From positions 186,001-250,000 of the forward strand of contig CALYOP010000002.1 in NCBI GenBank assembly GCA_945266285.1: a stretch of 64,000 bases of DNA, written 5' to 3'. Of the stretch, positions 1 to 8,817 are shown piece after piece (within the stretch, counting starts at the first letter, position 1; each line of letters starts with the position of its first letter). The translations under genes and the position numbers were made by a program. The stretch is from an uncultured Commensalibacter sp. (GTDB taxonomy: Bacteria > Pseudomonadota > Alphaproteobacteria > Acetobacterales > Acetobacteraceae). Under the pieces are notes generated by a model. The model made no database searches. It saw nothing but the letters and a program-made list of their open reading frames with translations, and was not told where the DNA came from.

Positions 1-74
1 TAGGCTGGATAGGTTGGCATACCGGGGGCCCAGTATAATTTTTTCATTAACTCTAACTTATTGACACGCTAAAT

Positions 75-971
75 ATGTCATCAATTGCTCAAGCTTTTTA
101 TAAAAAGATTATTATCTATATTGCACTTTTTATAAGCTTGTTATGGGGAACACCCCTATTTGCTAAGCCGATATTTATCGTAGCTGCAGAAAACATGTAT
201 GGCGATATTGCCAAACAGATTGGCGAGGTGCATGTTCATGTTACCACTATTTTGAGTAATCCCGATCAAGATCCTCATTCTTTTGAGCTTACGCCGAGTG
301 TAGGTTACGCGCTGACAAAAGCGCAATTGGTTATTATAAATGGTGTTGGGTATGATGCCTGGGCTGACCGTTTATTGAGCCATCAAACACAGAACCGTCC
401 TAAAATTATTTTGGCACAAGATATATTAGGTAAAAAAATGGGGGATAACCCTCATCTTTGGTATGATATTGATGGGATGCAAAAATTATCTCAATATCTT
501 GCGAAACAATATATTGATCTTATGCCTGAAAATAGAAATTTATTTGAAGCAAATCTGGCACAATTTTCAAACCAACTAACAAAAATAAAGAAAAGAATAG
601 AAACGATTAAATCTCAGCATTTAGGTTTATTCGTTGCTGCAACAGAACCTGTTTGTGGCATAATGGTTGAGAAATTGGGTTTTGAAATGGGAGAACAAAA
701 TTTCCAATGGGTAATCATGAATGGCGGTGAACCTTCTCCTCGTCAGGTTGCTCAGTTTGAAGATGATCTTAGGCAGAAAAAGATTAAATTACTTTTTTAT
801 AATGCACAGGTAATAACACCTGAAACAGATCGGTTAAAACAGATTGCCAATCAAGCCAATATCCCAATTATTGGCGTTTCAGAAACCATGCCTGAAGGAA
901 TGTCTTATCAACAATGGATGAACGATACCTTAAGTAAAATTGAGGCAGCTTTACCGAAAATAAAACAATGA
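75..971 (+). CDS. Metal-ion ABC transporter, periplasmic binding protein (ZnuA/MntC-like)
   Basis: 298 aa. It should capture Zn2+ or Mn2+ in the periplasm and hand it to the permease encoded two genes downstream. Residues 1-30 form a signal peptide with a hydrophobic core (IIIYIALFISLLW) ending near FA-K. The family motifs D-P-H-S-F-E (His68) and N-P-H-L-W (His127) supply two expected metal-binding histidines. There is no His-rich loop between them, which typical ZnuA proteins have. The usual third histidine (H-D-A-F-like segment) is replaced by A-A-T-E-P around residues 188-192. The metal is therefore uncertain, and I give no gene symbol. The stop overlaps the start of the ATPase gene by 4 nt (ATGA), indicating translational coupling. 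No strong Shine-Dalgarno is visible before the ATG. Confidence 0.85.
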   Translation: MSSIAQAFYKKIIIYIALFISLLWGTPLFAKPIFIVAAENMYGDIAKQIGEVHVHVTTILSNPDQDPHSFELTPSVGYALTKAQLVIINGVGYDAWADRLLSHQTQNRPKIILAQDILGKKMGDNPHLWYDIDGMQKLSQYLAKQYIDLMPENRNLFEANLAQFSNQLTKIKKRIETIKSQHLGLFVAATEPVCGIMVEKLGFEMGEQNFQWVIMNGGEPSPRQVAQFEDDLRQKKIKLLFYNAQVITPETDRLKQIANQANIPIIGVSETMPEGMSYQQWMNDTLSKIEAALPKIKQ

Positions 972-1723
972 ATGCTGTTTCCTGTAAGGAATTACAGATT
1001 CGGATTGGTTCGAAAATTATTTTTGATCGTCTTGATTTTTCAATAAAGGAAGGTCAATTTGTTGGCGTTTTTGGTCCCAATGGTGCTGGGAAGACAACAT
1101 TTTTTAAATGTCTTTTTGGCAACATTCCATATTCTCATGGAAAATTAGAAGTCTTAGGGCAATCTCCAATCAAAATCAGAGGAAAAATTGGGTATGTGCC
1201 TCAGCAAAGGGATATCTTTCCGCTTAATTTGACAGGAAGAGCTTTTATTGCAACGGCTATTCGTGGAAATCGCCTTGGTATTCCTTTTTTGTTTCGGGAA
1301 GATCAAAAAGAAATCGACCGTGTTCTGGCATTAGTTGATGCAAAGGATTTAGCGCAACAGCCCTTGACAGAGTTATCAGGAGGACAAAGACAGCGTTTGC
1401 TTCTTGCACAGGCATTGTTAGGAAAACCAAATATTTTGATTTTGGATGAGCCATTAAATAATATTGATCCTAAATGGACGCAGCATATTTTAAATTTAAT
1501 TAAACATATCCAATCACAGCAAAAGCTTACCGTTTTTTTATCGACCCATGATCTTAATCCTCTTGTCAACATAATTGATCAGGTTTTGTGTCTTGGGAAC
1601 AAAACGGCTATTTTAGGAAAAGCAAAAGAAGTAATCACTTCTGAGATTTTGACGGATTTATATCAAACCCCTATGCAGGTAATAAAAGCAGAAAATCGTA
1701 TCTTTGTTACGAGCTTTACCTAA
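968..1723 (+). CDS. Metal-ion ABC transporter, ATP-binding protein (ZnuC/MntB-like)
   Basis: 251 aa cytoplasmic ATPase that powers the importer. Walker A is G-P-N-G-A-G-K-T-T (residues 36-44), the Q-loop lies in Y-V-P-Q-Q (about 77-80), the signature is L-S-G-G-Q (136-140), and Walker B is L-I-L-D-E-P (about 157-162), with an H-loop in S-T-H-D-L. Length and motif order are those of the metal-specific ABC ATPases. It starts inside the last codon of the binding-protein gene and is followed 24 nt later by the permease gene, giving a three-gene operon. Confidence 0.93.
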   Translation: MNAVSCKELQIRIGSKIIFDRLDFSIKEGQFVGVFGPNGAGKTTFFKCLFGNIPYSHGKLEVLGQSPIKIRGKIGYVPQQRDIFPLNLTGRAFIATAIRGNRLGIPFLFREDQKEIDRVLALVDAKDLAQQPLTELSGGQRQRLLLAQALLGKPNILILDEPLNNIDPKWTQHILNLIKHIQSQQKLTVFLSTHDLNPLVNIIDQVLCLGNKTAILGKAKEVITSEILTDLYQTPMQVIKAENRIFVTSFT

Positions 1724-1747
1724 TATGGATAGATAAGGCATTTGTGA

Positions 1748-2569
1748 ATGTTTGCGCTTGAATTCATGAAAATCGCTTTTGTTGCTTCAGGAGTTGTTTC
1801 TATTATTGTGGGATTGATAGGTTATTTTCTATTAATCCGCAGAGAAGCTTTTGCAGGCCATGCATTATCACATATAGGATTTGCAGGTGCAACCGGAGCA
1901 AGTCTTATCGGTTTACCGCCCTTCCTTGGTCTAATAATCTTTAATGTTATGGCAGGGATATGGATGGGTCAAATTGGGGCAAAGTTAAAAGATCGTGATA
2001 TTGCTATAGGATTGATTTTATCTGCTTCATTAGGATTGGGTTTGTTGTTTCTGCATTTTTATACCCATTATGCAACGCAGATCAGTAGTTTGCTATTTGG
2101 CAATGTTTTTGGGGTGACCTATTCGACATTATATTGGCTGATTTTTCTAACCTGTTGTTGTTGCCTGGCAATGGGGTTTCTAATGCGGCCATTATTGTTT
2201 GTTTCTTTGCAACCTGATTTGGCACAAGCACAGGGGATTTCTGTTCGTCTGGTTTCTACGATCTTTTTGATGATTGTCGCTTTGGTAACAGCCGCTTGCG
2301 TTCAAATAACAGGAATTTTATTAGTTTTTTCGCTCATGGTTGGACCGGCAGCGGTTGCCTTGCGGATAAGTAAGACTATATGGGCAGGTATAGGACTATC
2401 CATTTTGCTTGCATTAAGCGAATCGTGGGGTGGTTTATGGTTGTCCTGGCTCATGGATTGGCCTGTTTCTTTTTGGATTAGTTTATTAAGTATCGGAATT
2501 TATGGGTTGACGCTTGTTTTTGGAAAACACTTAAGAAGCTTAAGGATACAAGATTGCTATCATACGTAA
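1748..2569 (+). CDS. Metal-ion ABC transporter, permease (ZnuB-like)
   Basis: 273 aa integral membrane protein with seven to nine hydrophobic segments, typical of the ABC-3 family of Zn/Mn/Fe permeases. The segment R-R-E-A-F-A-G-H-A-L-S-H (about residues 31-42) is the hallmark conserved motif of this family. It should form the homodimeric inner-membrane channel driven by the preceding ATPase. It is the last gene of the operon. The ATG follows the ATPase stop by 24 nt. The substrate (Zn or Mn) cannot be decided from the permease alone. Confidence 0.92.
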   Translation: MFALEFMKIAFVASGVVSIIVGLIGYFLLIRREAFAGHALSHIGFAGATGASLIGLPPFLGLIIFNVMAGIWMGQIGAKLKDRDIAIGLILSASLGLGLLFLHFYTHYATQISSLLFGNVFGVTYSTLYWLIFLTCCCCLAMGFLMRPLLFVSLQPDLAQAQGISVRLVSTIFLMIVALVTAACVQITGILLVFSLMVGPAAVALRISKTIWAGIGLSILLALSESWGGLWLSWLMDWPVSFWISLLSIGIYGLTLVFGKHLRSLRIQDCYHT

Positions 2570-2621
2570 AAATATGTTAATTATTCCAAACAATTTCTTT
2601 AAAGATTGATTTACATTTATA

Positions 2622-3572
2622 ATGAAAGAATCTTCCTTCGATAATAAACGCCAAATTTTATTTGTGACGGGTTTATCTGGTGCAGGTAAGTTCTCTATTT
2701 TACGTGATCTAGAAGATCTCGGTTATGAGCTAATTGATAATGCACCTTTGGAAGTCATAAGCGATATTGTTGAAAAAATCGAAGGACCAATGGTTATTGG
2801 TGTCGATTCGCGGACAACTGGATTCGAAGCACATGCCGTTCTTGCCTTACTTGGGCGTTTACGTATGGATCCTTCTTTAGATGTACAATTGATCTATGCT
2901 ACAGCCGAAACTGAAATATTATTACGGCGTTATACTGCAACGCGTCGTCGACATCCAATGGCAACGCGTGATGGCACGATCAATGAAGGCATAGAGGCTG
3001 AAATCAAATTGATGGAACCGCTACTTCATGCAGCTGATCTAGTTATTGATACTTCTGACCTACCACCTCCTGAATTACGCTTACTCGTAGAAACGCGATA
3101 TGGACATGGCAAGGATGAGGCAAGAAATCCTTTAACACTTTCATTAATGTCTTTTGCATTTCCTCGTGGTTTACCACGTGAAGCAGATATGGTATTTGAT
3201 GCGCGTTTTTTACGTAATCCTCATTATGTTCCTGAACTATCGGCCCAAACAGGTTTAGATCAAGCAGTTAAAAATTACGTTGAAGCGGATATTGATTATT
3301 CATCTTATGTTGATCAGATTTATAAAATGCTAAGTCTAACCTTGCCGCGTTTTATTCGTGAAGGAAAGAAATATGCAACAATCGCGGTTGGTTGTTCGGG
3401 GGGAAGGCATCGTTCGGTTACGATTGTGGAAGATCTAGCAAAAAGGATTGCTCATCCACCAGCTGGACAAGAAGGATGGTCAGTATTGATTATGCATCGC
3501 GAATTAGCACGTCAAGGAATTAAAACATGGCGTTGGATTGCGCATCCCAATAAGCATGAAAATGCTGATTGA
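2622..3572 (+). CDS. rapZ: RapZ family nucleotide-binding protein (RNase adapter)
   Basis: 316 aa, slightly longer than the usual 280-290. In enterobacteria RapZ is an RNase E adapter that controls glucosamine-6-phosphate synthase through small RNAs. The role in alphaproteobacteria is less clear. The N-terminal P-loop reads G-L-S-G-A-G-K-F-S (residues 17-25): the position after the Walker lysine, normally Ser or Thr, is Phe24. The C-terminal domain carries V-G-C-S-G-G-R-H-R-S (256-265), the conserved metabolite-binding motif. In many alphaproteobacteria rapZ sits with hprK and a PTS EIIA gene; here it lies between a metal importer and purH. Family assignment is firm; biochemical activity of the P-loop is uncertain. 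Confidence 0.92.
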   Translation: MKESSFDNKRQILFVTGLSGAGKFSILRDLEDLGYELIDNAPLEVISDIVEKIEGPMVIGVDSRTTGFEAHAVLALLGRLRMDPSLDVQLIYATAETEILLRRYTATRRRHPMATRDGTINEGIEAEIKLMEPLLHAADLVIDTSDLPPPELRLLVETRYGHGKDEARNPLTLSLMSFAFPRGLPREADMVFDARFLRNPHYVPELSAQTGLDQAVKNYVEADIDYSSYVDQIYKMLSLTLPRFIREGKKYATIAVGCSGGRHRSVTIVEDLAKRIAHPPAGQEGWSVLIMHRELARQGIKTWRWIAHPNKHENAD

Positions 3573-3620
3573 TGGAATGAATTTATAAATTAAGCTATAG
3601 ATTGTGTTTAGGAAATTAAA

Positions 3621-5195
3621 ATGGACGATTTGACGGTTCCTATTTGTCGTGCCTTGATTTCGGTTTCAGACAAAACTGGATTAATGGATTTAGTAAAGGC
3701 TCTTGCTGATAAGAAAGTTGAGATTCTTTCAACAGGTGGAACAGCAAAAGCTATTCGCGAAGCTGGTTTTACAGTTACTGATGTTTCAGATTTTACAGGC
3801 TTTCCAGAAATCCTAGATGGACGTGTGAAGACGCTTGTTCCTCAAATCCACGGAGGATTGCTCGGTCGTCGGGATTTACCGAACCATCAGGAACAGATGA
3901 AAGCACATAATATTCTTCCGATCGATTTGCTTTGCGTTAATCTCTATCCTTTCGAAGAGACCGTTGCATCGGGTGCTGGTGAAGAAGATGTAATTGAAAA
4001 TATTGATATTGGTGGACCAGCGCTTATCCGTGCTGCTTCTAAAAATCACAGCCATGTTGCTGTATTAACAGATCCTGCTCAATATTCTGATTTTATCGAA
4101 GTTTTCTCACAAAAAGGTGGATCAACACTAACGCAACGGAAAAAATGGGCTCAGGCTGCTTATGCAAGGACCGCAGCTTATGATGCTGCTATTTCTGCTT
4201 GGTTTGCTCAAGAAGCTAAAAATAATTTTCCTGAACGCTTTACCTTAAGTGGTAAACAGAAACAGATTTTGCGTTATGGGGAAAATCCGCATCAGCAAGC
4301 TGCTTTTTATACGACTTCGGAAAATCGTCCAGGTATCGCAACGGCAAAACAACTGCAAGGAAAAGAACTTTCTTATAATAACCTGAATGATGCAGATGCT
4401 GCTTTTGAAGCTGTAGCTGAATTTGAAGAACCAACGGTTGTCATTGTAAAACATGCGAATCCTTGTGGGGTAGCGAGTGCCTCTAATCTTTCTGATGCAT
4501 GGGATTTGGCCTTACGTTGTGATCCTGTTTCTGCTTTTGGCGGTATTATCGCAGTGAATCGTTTATTAGATGGAGCAATGGCATCAAAGATTGTTGATAT
4601 TTTCAGCGAAGTCGTAATTGCGCCGCAAATTAGTGAAGAAGCTTTAGCGATTTTATCGAAAAAGAAGAATCTTCGTCTTTTGACAACGGGTGCTATGCCC
4701 GATCCATTGGCGCAAGGTTTCGTTGTACGCACATTAGCAGGTGGATTTTTAGTACAAAACCGCGACAATGGACGTCCAGAACAATTCAAAGTTGTTACTA
4801 AACGTCAGCCAACGGAACAAGAAAAACAAGATATGGTTTTTGCTTTCCGTGTTGGAAAACATGTTAAATCCAATGCAATTGTTTATGTTAAAAATCAGGC
4901 AACGGTTGGAATTGGTGCAGGTCAGATGAGTCGTGTTGATTCTGCAAGAATTGCAGCCCATAAAAGCCTTGAAGCAGCTCAGGCAATTGGACAAACAGAA
5001 CCTTTAACCAAAGGTAGTGTCGTTGCTTCGGATGCGTTTTTCCCGTTCGCTGACGGTTTGCAGGCTGCTATTGCAGCAGGGGCTACGGCTGTGATCCAAC
5101 CTGGTGGTTCCATACGGGATGATGAAGTAATTGCAGCAGCAGATGAAGCCGGTATTGCAATGGTCTTTACAGGTATGAGACATTTCCGACATTAG
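3621..5195 (+). CDS. purH: Bifunctional AICAR transformylase / IMP cyclohydrolase
   Basis: 524 aa, full family length. It performs the last two steps of de novo purine synthesis: formylation of AICAR with 10-formyl-THF, then ring closure to IMP. The N-terminal MGS-like cyclohydrolase domain is recognisable from [10 protein letters not shown] and S-T-G-G-T-A (residues 10-45). The C-terminal transformylase domain carries the catalytic K-H-A-N-P-C-G motif (Lys277, His278) and ends with the conserved [17 protein letters not shown]. It lies 48 nt after rapZ. The following secreted-protein gene starts 18 nt after its stop and may be co-transcribed. Confidence 0.97.
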   Translation: MDDLTVPICRALISVSDKTGLMDLVKALADKKVEILSTGGTAKAIREAGFTVTDVSDFTGFPEILDGRVKTLVPQIHGGLLGRRDLPNHQEQMKAHNILPIDLLCVNLYPFEETVASGAGEEDVIENIDIGGPALIRAASKNHSHVAVLTDPAQYSDFIEVFSQKGGSTLTQRKKWAQAAYARTAAYDAAISAWFAQEAKNNFPERFTLSGKQKQILRYGENPHQQAAFYTTSENRPGIATAKQLQGKELSYNNLNDADAAFEAVAEFEEPTVVIVKHANPCGVASASNLSDAWDLALRCDPVSAFGGIIAVNRLLDGAMASKIVDIFSEVVIAPQISEEALAILSKKKNLRLLTTGAMPDPLAQGFVVRTLAGGFLVQNRDNGRPEQFKVVTKRQPTEQEKQDMVFAFRVGKHVKSNAIVYVKNQATVGIGAGQMSRVDSARIAAHKSLEAAQAIGQTEPLTKGSVVASDAFFPFADGLQAAIAAGATAVIQPGGSIRDDEVIAAADEAGIAMVFTGMRHFRH

Positions 5196-5213
5196 GAAAA
5201 AAGGAAAAGATCA

Positions 5214-5759
5214 ATGAGGTGCGTAGGAATTGCAGTTTTTGTAACAGGCCTTCTTTTGAGCAATCTGACTATTGCTAGAGAATATAAATTTGAAAGTAAT
5301 TTTGATCCAGCATCCATGCAATGGTCAAAACAGATCGGAAATGCTTCTGTAGAAGGTATGGGGATTTATAGAACTGCTTCTGGAGAAATGAAGACTTGTG
5401 CCGGACAGACAATTCTTTATTATCCATACGCATCTTATACCGTGGAATATCTTCGTGCTCAGATTCAAGGATATAATCAATTTGATAATCTGGATCGTAG
5501 AATAAAAGATTATCGTTTTGCGGTTCAATGTAATAGTGATGGGCAATTTGTTATTCATCACTTACCTACTGGTAAGTGGATTTTTGTAATGAGTATACCC
5601 ATAGTGAATAATGAAGATGGTAAATCTTCTTATAATTTGGCATCTGATATGAGTCAGGTTGCTGGTGAAGGCTATGGAACATTATATCGTGTTATTACGG
5701 TAAGCTCTGCACAAAAAGCACAGGTTTCTTTAGTACAGAATGATGAATCTGCGCATTAA
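5214..5759 (+). CDS. Hypothetical secreted protein, unrecognised family
   Basis: 181 aa. Residues 1-21 are a signal peptide (hydrophobic V-F-V-T-G-L-L-L) with a likely cut after T-I-A. The mature part has two well-separated cysteines (in K-T-C-A-G-Q and V-Q-C-N-S), which could form a disulfide in the periplasm. The middle (H-H-L-P-T-G-K-W-I-F) resembles the turn of a small beta-sandwich such as a carboxypeptidase-regulatory-like fold, but I cannot name a family. It starts 18 nt behind purH with a purine-rich stretch (ggaaaaaaggaaaag) before the ATG. A hairpin at 5790-5817 lies between it and the convergent arnT-like gene. Confidence 0.7.
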   Translation: MRCVGIAVFVTGLLLSNLTIAREYKFESNFDPASMQWSKQIGNASVEGMGIYRTASGEMKTCAGQTILYYPYASYTVEYLRAQIQGYNQFDNLDRRIKDYRFAVQCNSDGQFVIHHLPTGKWIFVMSIPIVNNEDGKSSYNLASDMSQVAGEGYGTLYRVITVSSAQKAQVSLVQNDESAH

Positions 5760-5789
5760 TACTTATGCAGGATAATTATATTCAGAAAT

Positions 5790-5817
5790 GCCATTATAGA
5801 TATAAATGAATAATGGC
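5790..5817. terminator. Hairpin between convergent genes
   Basis: Seven-base perfect inverted repeat GCCATTA / TAATGGC (5790-5796 and 5811-5817) with a 14-nt loop, in the 76-nt gap between the convergent secreted-protein gene and the ArnT-like gene. Neither side has a clear T tract, so this is at best a weak or Rho-assisted terminator. Confidence 0.3.
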
Positions 5818-5835
5818 TGATTTCACATAATATAG

Positions 5836-7530
5836 TTACTGATTTAGCTGATTATCAACCTGAAATAAACTTAAATCCAACCGTTTACCGTTTGAATAGT
5901 TGATACCAGATACATGACCAAGACGTTTTACAACGAGATTTTCTTCTTTAAGATATTTAGAAAAGCTGTCTTGATCCCGCTTATCAACCAATCCTAATCC
6001 ACAGGCTTTATTTTCTTGCAAGAATTTTACTGTTTCGGCTGGATTAATTAGATGAGTGTCTTTTCCAAGTAGAAAAACTAAACTTGGTTCAGAATAAGAA
6101 GCTGAGGCAACAATACTATTCTGGCAAGGTTTAAGAGCATCAACCATATGCGCTACTTTTTGACTAAGCCAAACGTTACGCATATCAGGGATTAAAATGG
6201 TGAAGAGTTCTAGATAAACAACAATGGCTGTCGCAATTGCAGCTAAGACCGCTTTTTGAATCTTATTTTTAAATAAGCAAAAAATTACAAGATTAATGAG
6301 GATTATTACCCCTGCCCCTGTAGCTAGAGCGGGTAATGAAATTTTACCTGTAAAGCGATGATAAATCCAAATCCCTCCAACGGATAATGCTATCCCCGCT
6401 AAAGCCCATAGAAAGATATAGGCCCAAAGTAATATTTTTCCCCAATTTGCGGTGGGACCTTTCCATTCATTGGATATCTTTACTACAGCAGCAGCGGTAA
6501 AAATAGCAATTGCTGGATAAGTTGGTAATACATAATGAGGTAATTTGGTAGCAATAGCTTCAAAAACCAGCCAATGAGGAATAATCCAGCACAGTAGAAA
6601 TTTTCCAGATTCTGATTTCCGTTCTTTCCAGAAAAAAGGAAGTGCCCATGCTGTGAATACGGATCCGGGCCAAAAGGAAATAAGGAATATTAAAATGTAA
6701 TAACCGGGTGGCAGACCATGTGCTTGTTGACCAGATGCTACTTTTCCAAGGAAATTCGTACCAACCGAATTCGAAAAAAATTGTCCATGGCTAACCACAC
6801 CAATCGCAATGCACCAAGGTAAGACAATTAAAAGTGAAATTAGCCACCCCCAATTTAGTCTTAGATGCTGCCACCAACGTTTATTTCGATCAATTATGGA
6901 TAAAGCAAACAATGTGCCAAGCGTTGGTATTAGAACAACCGGCCCCTTTAGCATCAAACCACATCCAATAGCGATCCAGAAAATTAATGCTACTGAAATC
7001 GGAAGATAGATTTTTTGAAATCGATTAAGCCAAGCACGGACCAAACTACTTTGAGCAAGTAGAATAAAAAAAAGTAATGTCGTATCAATTGTTGCCATAC
7101 GCCCTTCAGCAGCAAGCAAAACTGAAAAAGCTAATAAAACACCTCCAAGAAAACCGACAAGAGAATCGAAAAGTAAATTGCCAATCCATGCAGTTAGCAG
7201 AACAGAACCCGTAGCGGCCAGCAAAGATGGAATACGATATGGCCATAATGCTTTTGTTTTTTCTGTCCCAGTTATTTTAACCGCTATTGCTTCTAGCCAA
7301 TAAATCCCAGCAGGTTGCAAATAACGCGGTTTATCTTGAAAACGGACATCAATAAAATTATGGCTTTCCAACATTTGTGAAGTTGCTTGCATATATCTTG
7401 CTTCATCGCGATCTAGAGGCGGTAAGCTAGCACGGCTGGGAAGAAACAGCATAAATACAAACAAGGCAAGCCATAAATAGTGACTTGCCTTCAAGGATGA
7501 AAACTTTTCAGTCAGATTTGATGAGGTCAT
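5836..7530 (-). CDS. ArnT-like glycosyltransferase (GT83, lipid-linked sugar transferase)
   Basis: 564 aa polytopic membrane protein of the ArnT/PMT (GT-C) type. These enzymes move a sugar from a polyprenyl-phosphate carrier onto lipid A or another glycan on the periplasmic face of the inner membrane. The first periplasmic loop has the catalytic acidic motif D-R-D-E-A-R-Y (about residues 38-44) and K-P-R-Y-L-Q-P-A-G-I-Y-W (about 67-78). About eleven or twelve hydrophobic segments follow, then a soluble C-terminal domain. It starts 15 nt after the GT2 gene, which could make the polyprenyl-phosphate sugar donor. No other arn genes are in the window, so the sugar need not be aminoarabinose. Confidence 0.85.
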   Translation of the reverse strand: MTSSNLTEKFSSLKASHYLWLALFVFMLFLPSRASLPPLDRDEARYMQATSQMLESHNFIDVRFQDKPRYLQPAGIYWLEAIAVKITGTEKTKALWPYRIPSLLAATGSVLLTAWIGNLLFDSLVGFLGGVLLAFSVLLAAEGRMATIDTTLLFFILLAQSSLVRAWLNRFQKIYLPISVALIFWIAIGCGLMLKGPVVLIPTLGTLFALSIIDRNKRWWQHLRLNWGWLISLLIVLPWCIAIGVVSHGQFFSNSVGTNFLGKVASGQQAHGLPPGYYILIFLISFWPGSVFTAWALPFFWKERKSESGKFLLCWIIPHWLVFEAIATKLPHYVLPTYPAIAIFTAAAVVKISNEWKGPTANWGKILLWAYIFLWALAGIALSVGGIWIYHRFTGKISLPALATGAGVIILINLVIFCLFKNKIQKAVLAAIATAIVVYLELFTILIPDMRNVWLSQKVAHMVDALKPCQNSIVASASYSEPSLVFLLGKDTHLINPAETVKFLQENKACGLGLVDKRDQDSFSKYLKEENLVVKRLGHVSGINYSNGKRLDLSLFQVDNQLNQ

Positions 7531-7545
7531 TGTAACCTGTAATTA

Positions 7546-8271
7546 CTAATGTCGAGTAATTTTGTTTGGTAGGCGAATCCGGTTTCGCAACCACATTACT
7601 CCCAGAAGATCACGAATACCAACAATAGCACGATTAAAATTCGTATATTTGGAATGTCCATGTAACCGCTGGCGATGATGGACTGGATGACAGATTAAAG
7701 GAACCCCATAATGGGTTAATAAAGCTGGTAAAAAGCGATGTAATCCTTCAAAATGCGGTAAACGTAAAAAGTCTTCTCTAAGAAAAATCTTTATTGGTGC
7801 ACCGGTATCAGGACAACCATCATGTAACAAACTTTGACGTAAATTATTGGCAAAGCGTGTTGCAAATCGTCTTGAAAAATTGTCATGACGTTTTAACCGA
7901 ACACCTACAACTAATGGTGCTCTTCCAGAAGTTTGTTGGGCAATTTTCCATAATGGAATTAGATCTTCTGGATCATCCTGACCATCACCATCCAACGTAG
8001 CAATCCATTTGCCAGAGGCTGCTTCGATAGCTGTGAGATATGCAGCACTTTTTCCTATTTGATGGTCATGTGATAAAATTACTAAGGATGGGATTAACGT
8101 TTCACGAACTTTGAGCAAATATTCAAGCGTTTTGTCCGTGCTACCATCATCGACAAAAATTACTTCAGTCGTTCCAAGCCTTGACAAAACATTAGAGATT
8201 TCTTGACAAACTGGAAAAATATTATCCGCCTCGTTTAATACAGTGACAATGATGGAAAGTTTATTGCTCAT
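7546..8271 (-). CDS. Family 2 glycosyltransferase (polyprenyl-phosphate sugar synthase-like)
   Basis: 241 aa GT-A enzyme of the DPM1/ArnC type. It starts with S-I-I-V-T-V-L-N-E-A-D-N; F-V-D-D-G-S-T-D (residues 40-47) binds the nucleotide sugar and D-G-D-G-Q-D-D-P holds the metal-binding aspartates. A R-Q-R-L-H-G-H-S-K-Y segment matches the conserved region near the acceptor site. Unlike ArnC or GtrB it has no C-terminal pair of transmembrane helices. It lies 23 nt downstream of atpF and 15 nt upstream of the ArnT-like gene, and no terminator is visible between these genes. I infer that it makes a lipid-phosphate sugar used by the ArnT-like enzyme; the sugar is unknown. Confidence 0.88.
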   Translation of the reverse strand: MSNKLSIIVTVLNEADNIFPVCQEISNVLSRLGTTEVIFVDDGSTDKTLEYLLKVRETLIPSLVILSHDHQIGKSAAYLTAIEAASGKWIATLDGDGQDDPEDLIPLWKIAQQTSGRAPLVVGVRLKRHDNFSRRFATRFANNLRQSLLHDGCPDTGAPIKIFLREDFLRLPHFEGLHRFLPALLTHYGVPLICHPVHHRQRLHGHSKYTNFNRAIVGIRDLLGVMWLRNRIRLPNKITRH

Positions 8272-8294
8272 TGAAACAAGACGGTTTTTTTAAA

Positions 8295-8804
8295 TTAAGC
8301 TGCGTTACGATTTTTGGTAAAAGCTTTTGGAAGCTCATCAATAGCACGATTGATCAGAACTTTATCTTTTTCACCGGTAAGAACTGAAGCAATGACTTCT
8401 TGAGCAGCTTTAACCGCAATATCTGCTGCTTCACGACGAACCGAAGCAATAGCTTCATGTTCCGAAGAGATAAGACGAACTTTTGCAATCTCTTCATGTC
8501 GACGAATCATATCATCAGAATCTTTTTGTGCTTGTTCTGCAATACGTTGAGCTTCTTGCTGAGAAAGTTTTAGCATCTTTTCTGCTTCCGCAGCTGCGGC
8601 TTCACGTTCTTTTTGTGCAGCGGTGTAAATTTCTTCAGCTTCACGACGGAGACGGGTTGCTTCGTCCAACTCCTCGCGAATTTTTACTGCGCGATTATCC
8701 AACGCTGCAACCAATGGTTTCCAGACTTTTTTACCAAAAAAAACAAAGAATAAAACAAAAGCCAATGCAGACCAGAAATGGGGCTCATGAAGAAGTTCTA
8801 GCAT
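8295..8804 (-). CDS. atpF: F0F1 ATP synthase subunit b
   Basis: 169 aa. One N-terminal membrane helix (W-S-A-L-A-F-V-L-F-F-V-F-F, residues 11-23) is followed by a long charged, Ala/Glu/Arg-rich coiled coil that forms the peripheral stalk. It ends the F0 run, 13 nt after the paralogous b' gene. The b and b' pair is known from alphaproteobacteria and phototrophs, where it forms a heterodimeric stator. The F1 genes are not in this window, as expected where F0 and F1 operons are separate. Confidence 0.95.
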   Translation of the reverse strand: MLELLHEPHFWSALAFVLFFVFFGKKVWKPLVAALDNRAVKIREELDEATRLRREAEEIYTAAQKEREAAAAEAEKMLKLSQQEAQRIAEQAQKDSDDMIRRHEEIAKVRLISSEHEAIASVRREAADIAVKAAQEVIASVLTGEKDKVLINRAIDELPKAFTKNRNAA

Positions 8805-8817
8805 ATTGTCCTGCCTA

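Noticed and set aside
14..39. TTGGCA...TATAAT as promoter of the metal importer
   Set aside because: The spacer is only 14 nt, too short for a sigma-70 promoter; the true promoter may lie before the window.
4373..4789. 138-codon minus-strand frame inside purH
   Set aside because: It lies entirely antisense to a strongly conserved purH domain, has a low-complexity composition and no ribosome site.
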